Shown: in pieces, positions 7,666 to 15,377 of the stretch | Position numbering within the stretch: position 1 is the stretch's first letter | How the letters are laid out: each line of letters opens with the position of its first letter | Source of the DNA: Rhizobium bangladeshense | Lineage (GTDB): Bacteria > Pseudomonadota > Alphaproteobacteria > Rhizobiales > Rhizobiaceae | Length of the DNA stretch: 54,241 nt | Reading direction: 5' to 3' | Assembly: GCF_001662075.1 (NCBI RefSeq) | Contig: NZ_LYPL01000024.1 | Span: 1-54,241 of the forward strand | Position numbers and translations under genes: made by a program | Notes under the pieces: model-generated | Told to the model about the DNA's origin: nothing | Database searches by the model: none | What the model saw: the letters and a program-made list of their open reading frames with translations, nothing else

Positions 7666-7851
7666 CTACCGACTCGTCTCCTTGTGATCTTTGAGACTGG
7701 TCAAACTTACGATCGAATTGCCGATTTTTGCCGGGTCGTCCTGCTCGGCAGACGGAGGTATCGGTGTAGCGCGCGCCGAGACACGCGAACGGATGGTGGC
7801 TCGCGGCGTGCCGTAGAGACCGAGGATTGGATTGTGGTCATGAACTGTCAT
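7666..7851 (-). CDS. Small protein of unknown function downstream of fixP
   Basis: This 61-residue ORF begins MTVHDHNPILGLYGTPRATI, 10 bases after the fixP stop. Its ribosome site (AAGGAG seven bases before the ATG) is strong. It is followed by a good terminator, so it lies inside the fixNOQP transcript. The peptide is polar, with no membrane segment, cysteine or known motif that I recognise. The placement between fixP and the terminator and the strong ribosome site support translation. It could be an oxidase accessory factor or a neutral leftover. Confidence 0.6.
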   Translation of the reverse strand: MTVHDHNPILGLYGTPRATIRSRVSARATPIPPSAEQDDPAKIGNSIVSLTSLKDHKETSR

Positions 7852-7861
7852 GGCTTTCTCC

Positions 7862-8725
7862 TTACGTCCCGCCGCCCAGCGAATGGACGAAAATGGTCAG
7901 CTCCTTGACCGTCGTGTCGCCGAGACGTCCCGCCCAGCCCGGCATGACGCCGTGCTTGGGAGAGGCCACCTGACGAAGGATGGCGTCTTCGCCGCGCGCC
8001 TTCAGCCAGATGGCGTCGGCGAGATCCGGCGCGCCCATTTCCGTCTTGCCTTTGGCCTCTTCACCGTGACATACGGCGCAGTTGTCGATGAAGACCTGCT
8101 TTCCCGCCTCCGGGAGCGCGGGATCGGAGGGCGTATTGGTTAGTCCCCAGACATAGGCGGCGACCTGTTTCATCTGGATGGGTTGAAGAACATCGGTAAA
8201 GGCCGGCATCTCGGAAGCCTGGCTCTCCGTATCGCCGTCGAAGCGGATCCCATGAGCGATCGTGGTCTGAATGGCATCGAGGTCCCCGCCCCACAGCCAG
8301 TCATCGTCGTTGAGATTCGGGAATCCCGGGCCGCCGCTCGCGCCCGAGCCGTGGCAGGGCGCGCAATTGACCTTGAATGCCGACGCGCCGCCGGCGATGG
8401 CGAATTCACGCAAAGCCGGATCCGCGTCGATTTCCTGCACCGTCTTGGCCGCGATCAGATCATGGAACTTCGTCTGGGATGCCTTGGCGAGATCGAGGTC
8501 CTGCTGCAGTTCGGCGCGCGTCGAGTAGCCGAAATAACCTTTCGTGGCGGAGGTGATCATCGGGATTGCCGGATAGGCGATGGCGTAGCCGATCGCCCAT
8601 AAGATCGTGACGTAGAAGGTCCAGACCCACCAGCGGGGCATCGGATTGTTGAGCTCGCGGATGCCGTCCCATTCATGTCCGGTCGTTTCGACGCCGCTCA
8701 AATCATCGATATGTTTTTCCGACAT
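7862..8725 (-). CDS. fixP: cbb3 cytochrome c oxidase diheme subunit FixP (CcoP)
   Basis: This 287-residue subunit has one N-terminal membrane helix (about residues 32-57, WWVWTFYVTILWAIGYAIAY) and two periplasmic cytochrome c domains. Their heme sites are CAPCH at 121-125 and CAVCH at 216-220. Methionines in SEMPAFTD and GVMPGWAG are likely axial ligands. FixP passes electrons from the bc1 complex or soluble cytochrome toward FixO and FixN. It starts one base after the fixQ stop. Confidence 0.97.
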   Translation of the reverse strand: MSEKHIDDLSGVETTGHEWDGIRELNNPMPRWWVWTFYVTILWAIGYAIAYPAIPMITSATKGYFGYSTRAELQQDLDLAKASQTKFHDLIAAKTVQEIDADPALREFAIAGGASAFKVNCAPCHGSGASGGPGFPNLNDDDWLWGGDLDAIQTTIAHGIRFDGDTESQASEMPAFTDVLQPIQMKQVAAYVWGLTNTPSDPALPEAGKQVFIDNCAVCHGEEAKGKTEMGAPDLADAIWLKARGEDAILRQVASPKHGVMPGWAGRLGDTTVKELTIFVHSLGGGT

Positions 8726-8726
8726 C

Positions 8727-8879
8727 TCAATCGTCCTTCAAGGGAATATCGGCGGCTTCTTTCGCCGTCTGTTTGCTGCCTGGGCGAAGGGTGAATACGA
8801 CCGCGCCGACGAAGAATGCCGCCATTGCCAGGAGGCCCCAGCTGTCGGCGAAGTGTCTCATTGCAGTATAGGTTTCCAT
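8727..8879 (-). CDS. fixQ: cbb3 oxidase small subunit FixQ (CcoQ)
   Basis: This 50-residue membrane protein reads METYTAMRHFADSWGLLAMA, then a hydrophobic stretch AAFFVGAVVFTLRPG and a short charged tail. That is the CcoQ pattern; CcoQ stabilises the interaction of CcoP with the oxidase core. It lies between fixO and fixP with gaps of 8 and 1 bases, exactly where fixQ is expected. Confidence 0.95.
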   Translation of the reverse strand: METYTAMRHFADSWGLLAMAAFFVGAVVFTLRPGSKQTAKEAADIPLKDD

Positions 8880-8887
8880 GGATCCCC

Positions 8888-9622
8888 TCACCGGTAGCCG
8901 GTCGCGTCGTCATAGGTCGAGAAATCGACCAGCGTTCCAAGCATCTGCAGGTAGGACACCAGGGCGTCCATTTCGGTCAGCCTGGCCGGGTCGCCGTCGA
9001 AATCGCCGACCTTCGCCTTCGGATAGCGCGCAAGCAGGGCCGCCGTGTCCGCATTTGGATCGGCCTGAGCCCTCATGTCGGCCTCGGCATTCGCCAGCAT
9101 GTCGTCGTTGTAGGGCACGCCCACGTCCTCATTGGCCTTGAGGTCCATCCCGACATCCTTGACCGTCACCTCCTGCTCCTTGAGAAAGGCATAGCTTGGC
9201 ATGATGGATTCCGGCACGACGGCGCGCGGATCTGCCAGATGCTGGACGTGCCATTCGTTCGAGTAGCGTGCGCCGACGCGGGCAAGGTCCGGCCCTGTCC
9301 GCTTCGATCCCCACTGGAACGGATGGTCGTACATCGATTCCGCGGCGAGCGAGTAATGGCCGTAACGTTCGACTTCATCGCGGAACGGCCGGATCATCTG
9401 GCTGTGGCAGAGATAGCAGCCTTCGCGGATGTAGACATTCCGTCCGGCGAGCTCGAGCGGCGTGTAGGGCCGCATGCCTTCCACTTTCTCGATCGTGTTC
9501 TGAAGGTAGAACAGCGGTGCGATTTCAACGATGCCGCCGATGCTGACGACCAGCAGCGAGCCGACCAGAAGAAGCGTCGCGTTCTTCTCGAGGATCTTAT
9601 GTTTATCAAGTAGCGATGCCAT
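8888..9622 (-). CDS. fixO: cbb3 cytochrome c oxidase monoheme subunit FixO (CcoO)
   Basis: This 244-residue subunit has an N-terminal membrane anchor (about residues 15-38) and one heme c site, CYLCH at 69-73, in the family signature REGCYLCHSQMIRPF. The likely axial methionine lies in ESIMPSYAFL. It links FixP to the catalytic subunit. It starts 8 bases after the fixN stop, within one operon. Confidence 0.97.
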   Translation of the reverse strand: MASLLDKHKILEKNATLLLVGSLLVVSIGGIVEIAPLFYLQNTIEKVEGMRPYTPLELAGRNVYIREGCYLCHSQMIRPFRDEVERYGHYSLAAESMYDHPFQWGSKRTGPDLARVGARYSNEWHVQHLADPRAVVPESIMPSYAFLKEQEVTVKDVGMDLKANEDVGVPYNDDMLANAEADMRAQADPNADTAALLARYPKAKVGDFDGDPARLTEMDALVSYLQMLGTLVDFSTYDDATGYR

Positions 9623-9630
9623 GTCTCACC

Positions 9631-11253
9631 TCATTCGGCAGGCTGTGCCTGGGGCACGAAAGTGGTCGGGATTGCCGCTTCGTCGCGCAGCTGACCGCGG
9701 ATCGTCATGAAGACGTTCCAGGCCATGACGAGGCCGCCCGCCAGGTAGAGCGCTCCGCCGACCGCACGCAGCACGTAGTAGGGGATCATCGCCGCGACCG
9801 TTTCCGCGAAGGAATAGACGAGGAAGCCCTGGGAATTGTATTCGCGCCACATCAGCCCCTGCTGGATGCCGGCGACCCAGAGCACGGCGGCGTAGATCAC
9901 GATGCTGAGCGTTGCGAGCCAGAAGTGCCAGTTGACCATCCGCAGGCTGTAGAGACGCTCGCGCCCCCACAGTTTCGGCGTCAGATAGTAGATCGCTCCG
10001 AAGGTGATCATACCCACCCAGCCGAGAGCACCCGAGTGCACGTGGCCGATCGTCCATTCGGTATAGTGGCTGAGCGAATTGACCGCCTTGACCGACATCA
10101 TGGGGCCTTCGAAGGTCGACATGCCGTAAAAGGCGATGGCGACGATCATCATCCGGATGATCGGGTCGGTGCGGATCTTGTCCCAGGCGCCCGAAAGGGT
10201 CATCAGACCGTTGATCATGCCGCCCCAGGAGGGCATCCAGAGCATGACCGAGAAGACCATGCCGAGCGTCTGCGCCCAATCGGGCAGCGCCGTGTAATGC
10301 AGATGATGCGGGCCGGCCCAGATATACATGAAGATCAGGGTCCAGAAGTGAATGATCGACAGCCGGTAGGAATAGACCGGCCGGTTGGCCTGCTTAGGCA
10401 CGAAATAGTACATCATGCCGAGGAAGCCGGCGGTGAGGAAGAAGCCGACGGCGTTATGGCCGTACCACCATTGGGTCAGCGCGTCCTGGACACCGGAGAA
10501 GAGCGAATAGCTCTTCGAACCGAGGAACGAGGCCGGAACCGCCAGATTGTTGACCACGTGCAGCATTGCGATGGTGACGATGAAGCCGAGATAGAACCAG
10601 TTCGCCACATAGATATGCGGCTCTTTGCGCTTCAGGATCGTTCCGAGATAAACGGCGAGATAGGCAATCCAGACGATGGTCAGCCAGAGATCGACATACC
10701 ATTCAGGCTCGGCATATTCGCGCGCCTGGGTGATGCCCAGAACATAGCCGGTTGCCGCCATGACGATGAAGAGCTGGTAGCCCCAGAAGACGAACCAGGC
10801 GAGGCTGCCGCCGAAGAGGCGCGCGCGACAGGTGCGCTGCACCACGTAGAACGACGTCATGATCAGCGCGTTGCCGCCGAAGGCGAAGATAACGGCCGAT
10901 GTATGAACCGGCCGCAGCCGGCCGAAATTGAGATAGGGCGCGATGTTGAAGTCGGGAAAGGCCAGCTGCAACGCAACTACGACGCCGACCAGGAAGCCGA
11001 CCACGCCCCAGAATACCGTGGCGATCAGGCCGTAGCGGATCACCTCGTCGAAATAGCCTGAGAGGTCGACTTTCCGCCGTGGATCCGCCGGTGCGAAGTC
11101 GACCTTCCTCACAAGCAGCAGGGTTCCCGCAACCAGGCAGAGGGAAAGTATGCCCATATGAACCGCAAAGAGATGATCATGCGCGAATGCGGCTGCGAGC
11201 AGCGCTAGAAACGCTGCGACCGCGACCACCATCGTTTCCGTCGTGTAATTCAT
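9631..11253 (-). CDS. fixN: cbb3 cytochrome c oxidase catalytic subunit FixN (CcoN)
   Basis: This 540-residue protein has about 12 membrane helices with the heme-copper oxidase histidine motifs, for example the stretch WWYGHNAVGFFLTAGFLGMM and MYIWAGPHHLHYTALPDW. It holds heme b, heme b3 and CuB, and reduces oxygen with very high affinity for respiration at the nanomolar levels found in nodules. The length is normal. The gene heads the fixNOQP operon, with an anaerobox 89 bases before the ATG. Confidence 0.97.
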   Translation of the reverse strand: MNYTTETMVVAVAAFLALLAAAFAHDHLFAVHMGILSLCLVAGTLLLVRKVDFAPADPRRKVDLSGYFDEVIRYGLIATVFWGVVGFLVGVVVALQLAFPDFNIAPYLNFGRLRPVHTSAVIFAFGGNALIMTSFYVVQRTCRARLFGGSLAWFVFWGYQLFIVMAATGYVLGITQAREYAEPEWYVDLWLTIVWIAYLAVYLGTILKRKEPHIYVANWFYLGFIVTIAMLHVVNNLAVPASFLGSKSYSLFSGVQDALTQWWYGHNAVGFFLTAGFLGMMYYFVPKQANRPVYSYRLSIIHFWTLIFMYIWAGPHHLHYTALPDWAQTLGMVFSVMLWMPSWGGMINGLMTLSGAWDKIRTDPIIRMMIVAIAFYGMSTFEGPMMSVKAVNSLSHYTEWTIGHVHSGALGWVGMITFGAIYYLTPKLWGRERLYSLRMVNWHFWLATLSIVIYAAVLWVAGIQQGLMWREYNSQGFLVYSFAETVAAMIPYYVLRAVGGALYLAGGLVMAWNVFMTIRGQLRDEAAIPTTFVPQAQPAE

Positions 11254-11341
11254 GATGTCGTCCCCAGTGCACAGACGACCGCCTCGCGGCCGGCTTTCTC
11301 GGATTTCGAGGCAGGACTGTCATGAAGCCGGGAACGGCTCC

Positions 11342-11355
11342 TTGATCTACATCAA
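11342..11355 (-). promoter_or_regulatory. Anaerobox upstream of fixN
   Basis: TTGATCTACATCAA is a perfect FNR/FixK palindrome, 89 bases before fixN, in the divergent region shared with fixK. It also lies 136 bases before fixK, so FixK could feed back on its own gene from here. Confidence 0.93.
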
Positions 11356-11389
11356 CAAGCGGACTGGAAGCGGCGGACGAACCGCAGCT

Positions 11390-11405
11390 GTTACACACTG
11401 TTACA
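11390..11405 (+). promoter_or_regulatory. K-box, FxkR binding site upstream of fixK
   Basis: Two direct copies of GTTACA are separated by four bases (GTTACA-CACT-GTTACA), 85 bases before fixK. This matches the K-box described for Rhizobium etli fixK promoters, where FxkR, the response regulator downstream of hFixL, acts. The spacing of 10 bases between half-site starts fits an OmpR-type tandem binding mode. Confidence 0.85.
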
Positions 11406-11490
11406 AACTTTCACCCTTTGGCACCGTCTGCTCATTCCTGTGTGACGCAGCGGCTTTCTACTGCACCTATCGCTACAGGGGGACACGACG

Positions 11491-12222
11491 ATGCTGATGC
11501 AGAACAACCACGCGTTCGACAATGCCGACAAGACCTTAGAAGCCCTTCATGCCGGCGAATCGTTGTCATCGCTTTTTGTGCGTTCGGCGGCCGAGCCCGT
11601 CGCAGCCGGCAAGGCGATTTGCTGGGAGGGCGATAAGGCCAACCATCTCTTCCAGGTGGAAGAAGGCGTCGTCCGCCTGCACCGCATCATCGGCGAAGGT
11701 CGCCGCGTGATCACCGCGTTTCATTTCGCTGGCGATCTCATCGGCGCCTCGTTGCAAAACGAATTCCTCTTCACGGCCGAGGCCGTCACTGAATGCAAGA
11801 TCCGCCGGATATCGCGCAAGAGTTTCCACGAAGAGGTCGCTCGGTCGAATGCGCTCGGCCCGGCCTATATCTCGCTGCTCTGCCAGGAGGCGGCCGCTGC
11901 GCATGAACAGATGGTGCTGCTGTCGAAGAAGAGCGCCGAGGAGCGCCTCTGCAGCTTCATCGTCAAGCTTGCATCCCGCCGAAACTCGCAGCCGCGCCAG
12001 GGTCTGCTGCGCGTCCCGATGAACCGCCAGGACATTGCGGATCATCTCGGCCTGACCATCGAGACAGTGTCCCGCACGATTACGAAACTTGCCTCGCGCA
12101 ACATCGTTGTTCCCGAGGGCAGGCACGACCTCAAGATCGTCAATCTCGCCCGGCTGGTACAGTTGTCGGGCGACGCTGATGATTTTTCGGAGGATTCCTG
12201 TCATAGGGTCAACCTGCACTGA
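11491..12222 (+). CDS. fixK: Low-oxygen transcription activator FixK (Crp/Fnr family)
   Basis: This 243-residue Crp/Fnr protein has a beta-roll domain (about residues 25-145; note HLFQVEEGVVRLHRI and the GEGRRVITAFHFAGDLIG stretch) and a winged helix. The recognition helix IADHLGLTIETVSRTITKL carries the E-x-x-SR pattern that reads TTGA half-sites. No FNR cysteine cluster is present, so it should not sense oxygen itself, in agreement with FixK. The ATG at 11491 has AGGGGG upstream. It lies divergent to fixN, is preceded by a K-box, and its stop overlaps the start of the hybrid kinase gene. It is the best candidate for the protein that binds the anaeroboxes of this window. Confidence 0.9.
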   Translation: MLMQNNHAFDNADKTLEALHAGESLSSLFVRSAAEPVAAGKAICWEGDKANHLFQVEEGVVRLHRIIGEGRRVITAFHFAGDLIGASLQNEFLFTAEAVTECKIRRISRKSFHEEVARSNALGPAYISLLCQEAAAAHEQMVLLSKKSAEERLCSFIVKLASRRNSQPRQGLLRVPMNRQDIADHLGLTIETVSRTITKLASRNIVVPEGRHDLKIVNLARLVQLSGDADDFSEDSCHRVNLH

Positions 12223-14174
12223 TGCAACAAGCCGCAGGATCGACGTTCATGCCCCATCGCCTCGTGTCACCCAGAACCGCATCGCCGCAGGAGCTGGATG
12301 CCATGGTGCACGTGCTCGACGGCGCAGATATCCTGGTCCATCGTTTCGATGGGACGATCACGCACTGGTCCATCGGCTGCGAGAACATGTATGGCTGGGC
12401 AAGGGAAGAAGCGGTCGGCGAGCAGGTCTACGACCTGCTGGCGACGAAATTTCCCGAACCGGCGGAACATATCCGCGACCAACTGAAGGCGCGCGGCTTC
12501 TGGCAGGGCGAGATCGTTCATCGCCACAAGAGCGGCCACGACATCTATGTCGCGTCTCGCTGCGTGCTGGTCAGTCTGCCGGACGGCGAGCTTGCCGTCA
12601 TACAGACGAACAGCGACGTCAGCGCGCTGAAGCGGGCTCAGGAAGCGGTCAAATCCCGCGAAGCGCATCTCAGCTCGATCCTCGATACCGTCCCTGACGC
12701 GATGGTGGTGATCGACCATAAGGGAACAGTGCTGTCGTTCAGCAAGGCTGCCGAGAAGCTGTTCGGAATGCCGGCGGAGCAGATCTGCGGCCGCAACGTC
12801 AGCAACCTGATGCCGAACCCCTACCGCGACGCTCACGACGGCTATATCGACCATTATCTCGAAACGGGCGAGAAGCGCATCATCGGCTATGGGCGCGTGG
12901 TAACGGGCCAGCGGGCCGACGGCACGCAATTCCCAATGGAACTGCATGTCGGCGAGGCGACAGCCAACGGTGAGCGCATCTTCACCGGTTTCGTCCGGGA
13001 TCTGACGAGCCGTTTCAGGATCGAGGAGGATCTTCGCCAGGCGCAGAAGATGGAGGCGATCGGACAGCTGACAGGAGGTCTCGCGCATGACTTCAACAAT
13101 CTGCTGACCGTCATCAGCGGCAATCTCGAAATGATCGAGGACAAGCTGCCGCCCGGCAGCCTTCGCGACATTCTGAGGGAGGCCCAGGCCGCCGCACAGG
13201 ACGGCGCGATCCTGACGGGCCAACTGCTGGCCTTCGGCCGGCGCCAGCCGTTGAATCCCAAGCATGCCGATCTCGGGCAGCTCGTCACCGGCTTTGCGGA
13301 TCTGCTGCGGCGAACGCTCGGCGAAGATATCAAGCTGTCGACCGTCATCGACGGGTCGGGCCTCGACGTCCTCGTCGACAGCTCGCAGCTTCAAAACGCC
13401 ATTTTGAACATCGCCTTGAACGCGAGAGACGCCATGCCGAAAGGCGGCAGTCTGACGACGACGATTTCGCGCGTCCATCTCGATGCCGACTATGCAAAAA
13501 TGTATCCGGAGGTGCGCAGCGGCAACTTCGTCCTCATTGCAATGACGGATACCGGCGCCGGCATGACCGAGGAGGTCAGGAAGCGCGCGATCGAACCTTT
13601 TTTCACCACGAAGGAAGTCGGCTCGGGAACAGGTCTCGGGCTCAGCATGGTTTATGGTTTCGTCAAGCAATCCGGCGGGCACCTCCAGCTTTACAGCGAG
13701 GTCGGACGCGGCACGACGGTCAGAATCTATCTGCCGGCCGTCAACGGGGCAAAGCCTCATGAATCCGCGCCGGATCATGGCGCCGGCGAGAGCCAGCTGC
13801 CGCGCGGGGACGAGATGGTGTTGGTGGTCGAAGATGACCCCCGCGTACGCCGCGTGGCCGTCGCCAGGCTCGCTTCGATGGGCTATATGGTGTGCGAAGC
13901 CGAGAACGGCCACCGCGCCCTCGATCTCCTCAGGGTAAATCCCGACATCGCGCTCCTGTTTACCGACATCGTGATGCCGGGCGGGATGACGGGTGACGAA
14001 CTGGCACGAGAAGTGCGCATCTTGCGGCCCGACATCGCCGTTCTGTTTACCTCGGGATATTCCGAGCCGGGTCTCGTGGGCAAAGGCATCGTTCCCGGCG
14101 CAAGGTGGCTGCGCAAGCCCTATACCGCAAGGGAACTGGCGTTGAAGCTCCGCGAGCTTCTCGACGCGAAGTGA
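12222..14174 (+). CDS. fixL: Hybrid oxygen-sensing histidine kinase, hFixL
   Basis: This 650-residue protein has two PAS domains (about 28-135 and 150-262), a histidine kinase core with H289 in GGLAHDFNNLL, an ATPase domain (about 385-510) and a C-terminal receiver with D582 in FTDIVMPGG. The second PAS keeps the heme residues of FixL: the proximal histidine H205 in RDAHDGYID and the oxygen-responsive arginine R225 in IIGYGRVVTG. No membrane segment is seen. This is the hybrid FixL type that lacks a FixJ partner; in R. etli, signalling goes on through FxkR. The start overlaps the fixK stop (TGATG), so fixK and the kinase are co-transcribed, which would make the loop self-reinforcing. An in-frame ATG at 12249 is an alternative start. 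Confidence 0.92.
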   Translation: MQQAAGSTFMPHRLVSPRTASPQELDAMVHVLDGADILVHRFDGTITHWSIGCENMYGWAREEAVGEQVYDLLATKFPEPAEHIRDQLKARGFWQGEIVHRHKSGHDIYVASRCVLVSLPDGELAVIQTNSDVSALKRAQEAVKSREAHLSSILDTVPDAMVVIDHKGTVLSFSKAAEKLFGMPAEQICGRNVSNLMPNPYRDAHDGYIDHYLETGEKRIIGYGRVVTGQRADGTQFPMELHVGEATANGERIFTGFVRDLTSRFRIEEDLRQAQKMEAIGQLTGGLAHDFNNLLTVISGNLEMIEDKLPPGSLRDILREAQAAAQDGAILTGQLLAFGRRQPLNPKHADLGQLVTGFADLLRRTLGEDIKLSTVIDGSGLDVLVDSSQLQNAILNIALNARDAMPKGGSLTTTISRVHLDADYAKMYPEVRSGNFVLIAMTDTGAGMTEEVRKRAIEPFFTTKEVGSGTGLGLSMVYGFVKQSGGHLQLYSEVGRGTTVRIYLPAVNGAKPHESAPDHGAGESQLPRGDEMVLVVEDDPRVRRVAVARLASMGYMVCEAENGHRALDLLRVNPDIALLFTDIVMPGGMTGDELAREVRILRPDIAVLFTSGYSEPGLVGKGIVPGARWLRKPYTARELALKLRELLDAK

Positions 14175-14320
14175 GCTCGGATTTGCGGCCATCCGAATGC
14201 TCCCGCAGCGCCGACGTTCTAGGAGCGTGCGTGTTCTCCGGTCATTCCTGCATCGCTCGCGGGCGGCCATAGCGCTGGGCAAGCAGCTGAAATTTCGGAT
14301 CGTCGGCTTTTTCCCCGAAT

Positions 14321-14334
14321 TTGACGGGCGTCAA
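14321..14334 (+). promoter_or_regulatory. Anaerobox upstream of pseudoazurin
   Basis: TTGACGGGCGTCAA matches the FixK/FNR consensus and lies 72 bases before the azu start. The 232-base gap between the kinase and azu holds only this site and a weak 6-bp hairpin at 14177-14196. Confidence 0.88.
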
Positions 14335-14406
14335 AGAACCCAGTTCCGGCATCTCCTAAAACAGATTCATGAGGCTGATCGAGCCTCGCAGAACAGGAGA
14401 TGGCAA

Positions 14407-14850
14407 ATGCGTTTGAAATTCGGTCTGATCGCTGCAGCGGCAGCCTTGATTGCCTCGGCAGCGCCGTTGATGGCCGCCGACCACCAGGTTCAGATGCTCA
14501 ACAAGGGCTCGGACGGCGCGATGGTGTTCGAGCCCGGCTTCCTGAAGATCGCCCCCGGCGACACCGTCACCTTCGTTCCCACCGATAAGAGCCACAATGT
14601 CGAGACCTTCAAAGGCCTCATTCCGGATGGCGTTGCCGAATTCAAGTCCAAACCGAACGAACCATATCAGGCGAAATTCGATGTTCCGGGCGCCTATGTC
14701 CTGAAATGCACGCCGCATGCCGGCATGGGCATGGTTGCCCTGATCCAGGTCGGCGACAGCCCGGCCAACATCGAAGCGGTCAAGATCGCAAAGGTGCCGA
14801 ACATGGTGCGCAAGCGGCTCGATGCCGAGCTCACCCACATCACCCAGTGA
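14407..14850 (+). CDS. azu: Pseudoazurin, periplasmic blue copper protein
   Basis: This 147-residue protein has a clear signal peptide (MRLKFGLIAAAAALIASAAP, cleaved near AADHQ) and a cupredoxin fold. All four copper ligands are visible: H63 in KSHNVETF, and C101, H104 and M109 in LKCTPHAGMGM. Pseudoazurin carries electrons in the periplasm, classically to nitrite reductase and possibly to the cbb3 oxidase. AGGAG lies upstream of the ATG, and an anaerobox lies 72 bases before it. Just downstream are remnants that look like denitrification and copper genes, so its original partner may be lost and it may now serve FixP. Confidence 0.94.
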   Translation: MRLKFGLIAAAAALIASAAPLMAADHQVQMLNKGSDGAMVFEPGFLKIAPGDTVTFVPTDKSHNVETFKGLIPDGVAEFKSKPNEPYQAKFDVPGAYVLKCTPHAGMGMVALIQVGDSPANIEAVKIAKVPNMVRKRLDAELTHITQ

Positions 14851-14860
14851 TCAACGGCAG

Positions 14861-14876
14861 GCGCGGATGGCCGCGC
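14861..14876 (+). terminator. Possible hairpin terminator after azu
   Basis: GCGCGG and CCGCGC form a 6-bp G+C stem with a 4-base loop, 10 bases past the azu stop, followed by TTGC rather than a T-run. Weak but well placed. Confidence 0.35.
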
Positions 14877-14905
14877 TTGCGCGCCATCCCGCACAATGGA
14901 GAGCC

Positions 14906-15150
14906 ATGATGTTCAAGCCCATGACGATTGCTTTCGTGGCGGCTGTTTGTCTCGCAGGCGCAGTGGGCGAGAGCCGTCGATCATGTGGTGCTCGGTAGGC
15001 AACCTCGCGACACGGCTCCTTCAGGCGGCCTGCGCGGCCGCCAACGAGACGCTGGACCGGCCGCCCGCCGAGATCGAGCTGCATTTCAATGAGCCGTCCG
15101 GGTCCTCCGAGCGACAGCAGCCGACGGCCGTGACGTCAATCAGGAGCTGA
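14906..15150 (+). pseudogene. copC-like copper-resistance remnant
   Basis: A ribosome site (GGAG) and ATG start a signal-peptide-like stretch (MMFKPMTIAFVAAVCLAGAV) that stops after 30 residues at 14996-14998. In another frame, about 15042-15105, the stretch AANETLDRPPAEIELHFNEP strongly resembles the CopC/YobA core, which in intact proteins follows soon after the signal peptide and a mature N-terminal His. The metal-binding first histidine and the C-terminal half are missing. I read this as a copC-type gene destroyed by deletion and frameshift. CopC proteins hold periplasmic copper, which would suit a neighbour of pseudoazurin. Confidence 0.55.
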
Positions 15151-15278
15151 ACGTCGCGGCATCGGGATCCGCTGTCCGATTGCGATTTGCGAATTCGGAT
15201 ACGGGCTTTGCCGTGATCTCGGAGCTTTCGAACCTCCCGGGCGCACTGCCTGCGATCTATCGAAACCTCACCGCCTGA
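15151..15278 (+). pseudogene. C-terminal remnant resembling norD
   Basis: An open frame ending at the TGA 15276-15278 reads FANSDTGFAVISELSNLPGA and LPAIYRNLTA. The pattern of a hydrophobic strand followed by LPxxLPxIYRxLT is how NorD (von Willebrand A type, nitric oxide reductase activation) proteins end. No start or body of the gene is present; the fragment is fused to the copC-like remnant. The assignment is from memory of the family and is tentative. If right, it marks the edge of a lost nitric oxide reductase cluster. Confidence 0.4.
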
Positions 15279-15294
15279 GGGCATGAGCGAACAG

Positions 15295-15323
15295 GCCGGA
15301 GCCACCCGACTGGCGCCTCCGGC
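15295..15323. terminator. Hairpin between the norD-like remnant and hemN
   Basis: GCCGGA pairs with TCCGGC around an inner GCCA/TGGC stem and a 6-base loop. It sits 55 bases past the hemN stop in a convergent position. No T-run follows on either strand, so a terminator role is only possible. Confidence 0.35.
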
Positions 15324-15377
15324 GTGGCTTGATGTTCTTTGTTGTCACGAAAATCCGCCGCCCATTTCGGGCGACCA

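Noticed and set aside
7691..7704. TTGAGACTGGTCAA, a TTGA-N6-TCAA match
   Set aside because: It lies inside the small ORF after fixP, upstream of a terminator, and has G at position 5 instead of T or C. It is probably coding sequence by chance; the real fixG box is at 7549.
11418..11434. TTGGCAC followed by TGC, like a sigma-54 promoter before fixK
   Set aside because: The GG and GC elements are only 8 bases apart rather than 10, so it cannot be a sigma-54 site.
12267..14282. Long minus-strand ORF of 671 codons across the hFixL gene
   Set aside because: It is the antisense shadow of hFixL in GC-rich DNA, with no recognisable motifs or ribosome site.
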